Origin: Geomonas diazotrophica
Lineage (GTDB): Bacteria > Desulfobacterota > Desulfuromonadia > Geobacterales > Geobacteraceae
Assembly: GCF_018919385.1 (NCBI RefSeq)
Contig: NZ_JAHLMF010000001.1
Span: forward strand, 186,001 to 250,000
Length of the DNA stretch: 64,000 bases
Reading direction: 5' to 3'
Under the pieces are notes generated by a model. The model saw only the letters and a program-made list of their open reading frames with translations. It ran no database searches and was not told where the DNA came from. This document shows positions 62,289 through 64,000 of this stretch, in pieces; the first letter of the stretch is position 1; each line of letters starts with the position of its first letter. Made by a program: the position numbers and the translations under genes.

Positions 62289-64000
62289 ATGAACTGGGAG
62301 ACACATGCCCGGCAGGCAGAAGTGAAGCTGCGAGCTTCCCGCATCCCCGGGTCCGAGGAGATCATTTCTCTCATCAAGCGGGTCAACCCAACGTCTCTTC
62401 CACTTTCCGACTCGGATAGGGAACGGGGTTACCGGTTGAAGAGCGAGTTGCAGAACCTGCTCCTGGAGAACTACGGCGAGAGCTTCCGGCTCGACCGGCA
62501 TCCCTACAGCGACAACATCCTCCTCATCAGACACAGGTCGATTCCGACCGTCGACGCCTGCCATACCCACATCAGATCGCTGTCCGCCAAGGCGCTCGAC
62601 GCACTTGACGATCCCCCGCCCGTTCCGGTACCTGCAGCCACGGCGAAGCCAGCAGCGAAAAAACGGCTGAGCCAGGCGGAACCGGGTGCTCCTGCCGGGG
62701 AGGCGCTCAACACCGCCCAGCAACTGCTCGCCGAGTACGACTTCCCCGGCGCGGAGGAGCGCCTCACGGGGATCCGGATCAGGGACCGGAAAGAGTTGAC
62801 ATACCTGATCAAGGGGGTGCGCATCCTTGTCGAAGAAATGGGTGCCTACGAAAGCGCCGCGGCTACCATCCTCTCCCAGCCTGCGGAGTTCCAGGGCGAG
62901 AGACGGGTGCGTGAACTCCTCGCGCTGTCCTGCTACGGCAGGGACATGATCCCGGAGGCCAGGGCGCTTCTGGACACGCTCCGCCCCGACGAGCTGGGCA
63001 AGAGCGCCCTTTTGGCCTACGCCGACATCTCTTTCCGGGACGGCAACCTCTCCGCCGCGATGGCTCTTTTGCAGCTTTCGGAGGCGAAAGAGGGGATCCT
63101 GCCGGCGGAAACGGAGCTCAGGAAGAAAATCGAGGCGTGCATGCGGGCGGAGGCGGAGAAACTGATGCGGCGGGCTGAGGGCGCGTTCGCGGCGGGCGAA
63201 TTGGAACAGGTGGAATCGCTGGCCCGGCAGGCTCTTGCACATTCCCCACGCTACCAGGAGGCCCGCCAACTGCTCAGGAAGGTGGATGCGATCAAGACCG
63301 CCGGGGAAATCGGAGCCCTGTGGTCGCAGTACGAGGCGATGGCGGCGCCTGAACAAAGGCTCGACTTGCTTGGAAAGCTGCTGGAACTCGACACGAACAA
63401 CGAGGAGCGCATCAAAGGCCTCATTGCTACAGAGAAGGCTCTGGTCAGGCGGAGGACGGCAGATGACCGCCTGCAGGAACTCGCCACCCTCGCGGCCCGG
63501 GAGGACTGGTCGCGATGCTTCGACATCCTCCATTGGCTGACTCGCCAGGACGACGCTGAGAGGTTCGATGTCGCCTTCGACATTGCCCCAAGTTTCTCCG
63601 TGCTCTACCGTAACCGCAGGCTGTTCAAGCTCCCCGCGCCCGAAGCCAAGAAGATATGGCTTGACCTTGTGGCGGTCAAGGCGCGGCTTTTGGACGGGAA
63701 CCAGGATGGTTGCCTTGAGCGCTTCGAACAGATCAAGCGCTACTTTGATAGCTACCCGTATTTCAGCGAGGAGTACGATCGCCTGGTAACTTGCGAGTCG
63801 GAGGCTGCCAGGAACGAGGCGGATAAACTGATGAAGGAGCTCTATTTTGAAGCCTCGTCGTTGATGGAGGCAAGGGTGCTCGCCGCCCGGCTGCGCAGGA
63901 CGATAACGAAGCTGCCACCCGATGAAGTCGCCCGCTTCCGGTCCATGATCGACCTGGCGGTTTCGTATCACATCCCTAAAAACAGCGAGGAAGATAATCT
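62289..64000 (+). CDS. Helical-repeat (TPR-like) protein of unknown function, 5' part only, at least 570 codons
   Basis: The ATG at 62289 follows GGGAGGGCGATC, and the frame stays open without a stop to the window edge, so the 3' end is outside. A long open frame on the opposite strand (62250-63971) is an antisense shadow. Residues 1-115 form a small charged N-terminal domain (MNWETHARQAEVKLRASRIP; ENYGESFRLDRHPYSDN). A Pro/Ala linker (about 115-140) follows. The remainder is helix-turn-helix solenoid sequence like TPR units: LLAEYDFPGAEERL, LLALSCYGRDMIPEARALL, AFAAGELEQVESLARQAL. No signal peptide or membrane helix; a cytoplasmic scaffold is likely. I recognise no named family. Confidence 0.78.
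   Translation, partial: MNWETHARQAEVKLRASRIPGSEEIISLIKRVNPTSLPLSDSDRERGYRLKSELQNLLLENYGESFRLDRHPYSDNILLIRHRSIPTVDACHTHIRSLSAKALDALDDPPPVPVPAATAKPAAKKRLSQAEPGAPAGEALNTAQQLLAEYDFPGAEERLTGIRIRDRKELTYLIKGVRILVEEMGAYESAAATILSQPAEFQGERRVRELLALSCYGRDMIPEARALLDTLRPDELGKSALLAYADISFRDGNLSAAMALLQLSEAKEGILPAETELRKKIEACMRAEAEKLMRRAEGAFAAGELEQVESLARQALAHSPRYQEARQLLRKVDAIKTAGEIGALWSQYEAMAAPEQRLDLLGKLLELDTNNEERIKGLIATEKALVRRRTADDRLQELATLAAREDWSRCFDILHWLTRQDDAERFDVAFDIAPSFSVLYRNRRLFKLPAPEAKKIWLDLVAVKARLLDGNQDGCLERFEQIKRYFDSYPYFSEEYDRLVTCESEAARNEADKLMKELYFEASSLMEARVLAARLRRTITKLPPDEVARFRSMIDLAVSYHIPKNSEEDN

Noticed and set aside
62250..63971. Minus-strand open frame of 573 codons at the right edge
   Set aside because: The opposite frame has a good ribosome site, a start and consistent helical repeats; this one is its shadow.

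Overview
The window is a 64 kb stretch of high-GC chromosomal DNA that reads as a Geobacter-type deltaproteobacterium (Geobacter, Citrifermentans or Geomonas; Desulfuromonadia). The evidence is the gene content: a futalosine menaquinone operon, paired DUF507 genes next to a CIRCE-controlled groESL, a PrkA/DUF444/SpoVR cluster, chemotaxis receptors, a lipoprotein with a c-type haem motif, a GEMM-I cyclic-dinucleotide riboswitch and Desulfuromonadia-like intergenic repeats. No insertion sequence, phage gene or CRISPR array was seen, so most of the window is ordinary core genome.

Layout. 1-3 kb: end of sucD, a QueG-like iron-sulfur protein and a chemotaxis receptor. 3-11 kb: a minus-strand operon prkA, DUF444, spoVR and a second, larger prkA. 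11-15 kb: a small lipoprotein and a HEAT-repeat/HD-GYP pair. 15-18 kb: groESL with CIRCE, two DUF507 genes and a divergent 6S-like RNA. 18-25 kb: a metallo-hydrolase, a Do-type protease, an OmpR-type regulator, ppsR, prmA and rsmE. 25-34 kb: DUF72, rnd, then the minus-strand operon ubiD-mqnP-ubiX-mqnE-mqnC-hisC for late menaquinone synthesis. 34-48.5 kb: a haem lipoprotein, the riboswitch and a 13 kb plus-strand operon of secreted DUF11 proteins around a giant outer-membrane protein. 48.6-57 kb: tRNA-Pro, a second chemotaxis receptor, a CheB-CheR-PAS-kinase-receiver fusion and a quinol-type NO reductase. 57-64 kb: two secreted phosphoesterases and the start of a helical-repeat protein that runs off the window.

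The most interesting region is 35.1-48.5 kb. A GEMM-I aptamer followed by an intrinsic terminator lies upstream of five genes. Four encode exported DUF11-type proteins whose last residues form nearly the same beta strand. The fifth encodes a protein of about 2,267 residues with Ig-like/DUF11 modules, two serine/threonine/methionine-rich 9-bp repeat linkers, an OmpA-like peptidoglycan-binding domain and a C-terminal region of about 815 residues that looks like a beta barrel. I read this as a second-messenger-controlled surface-structure system; its function is inferred, not known.

A second theme is a set of intergenic tandem arrays with a 9-bp period but unrelated unit sequences (near 2.98, 19.35, 29.5, 30.65 and 36.0 kb). 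Both chemotaxis receptors carry sigma-28 (FliA)-like promoters.
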